Below, piece after piece: positions 4,334 to 5,482 of a stretch of 5,482 nt of DNA. The position numbers and the translations under genes were made by a program. This stretch comes from Dysgonamonadaceae bacterium (GTDB lineage Bacteria; Bacteroidota; Bacteroidia; Bacteroidales; Azobacteroidaceae). The notes under the pieces are model-generated. The model was given only the letters and a program-made list of their open reading frames with translations. It was not told the DNA's origin and did no database searches. Each line of letters opens with the position of its first letter. Within the stretch, counting starts at the first letter, position 1. The stretch covers positions 1-5,482 of the forward strand of contig JAIRRK010000066.1 in NCBI GenBank assembly GCA_031256015.1. Direction: 5' to 3'.

Positions 4334-5482
4334 TCTTGCAACGGACGCTAAGCAGGGCCGACCAGGTGCAGTAGTACCGGGCCACTCCGGCGTTAGAGTG
4401 GTAGAAGGACCGGTGCCACGCGTTCGAGTCACCGTAGAAGCTACTCGACCAGAAGTACGCGAGCTCCCCGAAGGCGTAGCTGCTACCACTGACGTTGCCC
4501 GCGAGCAACGCGTCAAACCCGCCGGTAGCGGCAGACTTGCTTGTACCGTTGGTGGAATAAATGTCGGTTGTGTTTACATCCGTCGTACTTTTCATCTTCT
4601 TCCCGAGAGGAGCATTGCGGAAACCGGTTGCCGCCCGAAAGCCCGACGTCATAGAACTTGCTGCCTCCGTCGAATAAACATTTGCCGCAGCATCAGCAAT
4701 CACCTGCTCTAAATCGTTCCAATCCCGATCGCTCGGAAGGTACCATCCTGTCGGGCAAACGCCCTGTATCTTTTCATAACCATCGACGTAGGCCTTGTCG
4801 GCTTCGTCGTTTGAAGGGAGGCTCCTGCCGTTCGTCGCCCCGGCCCAATTATACAACACGCCCATCTTCCTGAGTTTCGTTGAACCTTGCCAAGTGCTTT
4901 TAATGTTGTCAAGGTCGTTGTATGCCGTTGTGCCGGATACCTCCCTCGGAAACGCATAATACTTATCCGTAGTACCGGTAGAAGAGGCTGCGCTGTGTGT
5001 ATAACAGTCTTTGGCTTTCGGTATGTAACGCAGGTTCTCCAGCATCCATATACCCGCAGTACCGAAATCACCTGTATAGTAGAGTTCGTTATCTCTGGGG
5101 TCTTTCAGCACACCCACTTCTCCGGGGCCGGCGGGGTCGACGTCACTTCCGCCTCCGCCACCACCGTCATTTAGAATCGGCGTCCACTCGCTGCCGCCCC
5201 ATACGTAAATGCCGGAAGGAATCGACGGACAGGAACCTCTCTCCACGTTGTACACCGTCAAGCCGACATACGCAGCCTTTTCCGTATCGGTGGAGGAATT
5301 AAGCATCGGGGCAAGTTCGTTCAAATCGGTCAGTTGTACGCGAGGCAGCAACAGGCCTTTGGACGCATTGGCACTTCCGTTGGTTTGCGACTGCTTCAGG
5401 TCGAGCAAAGCACCTTCGTTCGGTTCGGCTCTCATTCCTATTGTCACTTGTGCGCGCACGGAAGGCGCGTTAACGAACAGCA
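4326..5482 (-). CDS. Secreted FISUMP-domain (Fib_succ_major-type) protein, 5' end outside window
   Basis: The frame is open to the window edge, so the start is not seen. The GTG at 5459 is internal: upstream codons read LFVNAPSVRA-Q, the end of a signal peptide with likely cleavage after VRA. Numbering from that GTG, the N-terminal module (5-95) has EGALLDLK, KGLLLPRVQLTDLN and GIYVWGGSEW, common in Bacteroidetes surface or fibre-like proteins. A Gly6 linker (99-104) follows. The FISUMP domain (TIGR02145 type, ~120-377) shows IWMLENLRYIP, GVLYNWAGA, CPTGWYLPSDRDWNDLE (235-251), GFRAATGFRN, FWSSS (336-340) and SVRCKKD at the end. No lipobox Cys, membrane segment or secretion tail is visible. 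The molecular function is unknown. I infer a surface or periplasmic C-type-lectin-like binding domain. The C-terminal ~50 codons have a composition unlike the rest. It is convergent to pgk. Confidence 0.9.
   Translation of the reverse strand, partial: LFVNAPSVRAQVTIGMRAEPNEGALLDLKQSQTNGSANASKGLLLPRVQLTDLNELAPMLNSSTDTEKAAYVGLTVYNVERGSCPSIPSGIYVWGGSEWTPILNDGGGGGGSDVDPAGPGEVGVLKDPRDNELYYTGDFGTAGIWMLENLRYIPKAKDCYTHSAASSTGTTDKYYAFPREVSGTTAYNDLDNIKSTWQGSTKLRKMGVLYNWAGATNGRSLPSNDEADKAYVDGYEKIQGVCPTGWYLPSDRDWNDLEQVIADAAANVYSTEAASSMTSGFRAATGFRNAPLGKKMKSTTDVNTTDIYSTNGTSKSAATGGFDALLAGNVSGSSYAFGELAYFWSSSFYGDSNAWHRSFYHSNAGVARYYCTWSALLSVRCKKD
4341..4506 (-). other. Candidate DGR-type variable region in the 3' end of the FISUMP gene
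   Basis: Over residues 335-374 (4338-4457), 34 of 40 codons end in G or C, 23 in C and one in A; adenine is 17 of 120 bases. In the same gene, residues 231-270 have 19 of 40 codons ending in G or C and 28 of 120 A. Runs such as CAC CGG TCC TTC TAC CAC and GCC CGG TAC TAC TGC ACC look like diversified AAC codons among fixed ones (GCG TGG, CGG, TCT AAC GCC GGA GTG). The region ends in an invariant-looking SVRC segment. This fits adenine-directed mutagenesis as in DGR targets, whose variable regions lie at the C-terminus of lectin-fold proteins. No template repeat or reverse transcriptase is in the window. The boundaries are approximate. Confidence 0.5.

Noticed and set aside
4398..5302. Several plus-strand reading frames of 70-105 codons, and minus-strand frames overlapping 4319-4516 and 4709-5071
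   Set aside because: They lie entirely opposite or out of frame with the FISUMP gene, have arbitrary Arg/Pro/Ser-rich composition and no recognisable motif. They exist because the GC-rich 3' part has few stops.
5457..5459. GTG start for the minus-strand FISUMP gene
   Set aside because: The frame stays open to the window edge and the upstream codons read as the end of a signal peptide (LFVNAPSVRA), so the true start lies outside.

Overview
The window looks like a chromosomal segment from a member of the Bacteroidetes, most likely the Bacteroidales. The grounds are the AT-leaning housekeeping genes with little Shine-Dalgarno signal, one sequence resembling the Bacteroides-type -7 promoter box, a Pgk with a charged insertion, and an exported FISUMP-domain (TIGR02145-type) protein. 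I cannot name a genus.

Layout. The left part is a plus-strand run of housekeeping genes. It holds the 3' end of recA (1-192) with a probable terminator, rarA/mgsA (266-1528), serC (1605-2672) and pgk (2702-3964). RecA and RarA both act in recombination and replication-fork maintenance. SerC and Pgk sit on either side of the 3-phosphoglycerate node: Pgk makes 3-phosphoglycerate and SerC performs the transamination step of serine synthesis. serC and pgk are 29 bp apart and are probably co-transcribed. pgk ends at a textbook intrinsic terminator.

Between pgk and the convergent gene on the right lies a 361-bp non-coding spacer (3965-4325) dense in repeats. It contains TAAGAGT-like heptad tracts that begin exactly at the stop codon of each flanking gene, a 23-bp tandem array, two identical 16-bp palindromes, four GCGRAGC mini-hairpin motifs, and a 35-bp stem whose only plus-strand mismatches become G-U pairs in the minus-strand transcript.

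The right part (4326-5482, minus strand, 5' end outside the window) encodes a secreted FISUMP-domain protein. Its last ~45-55 codons differ from the rest of the gene: they are rich in NNC codons, poor in A, and have high GC at third positions. They sit in the C-terminal FWSSS...SVRC region. This is the pattern expected of the variable region of a diversity-generating retroelement (DGR) target. No reverse transcriptase or template repeat is visible here, so any DGR would have to act from elsewhere. This is the most interesting hypothesis from the window and it is testable.
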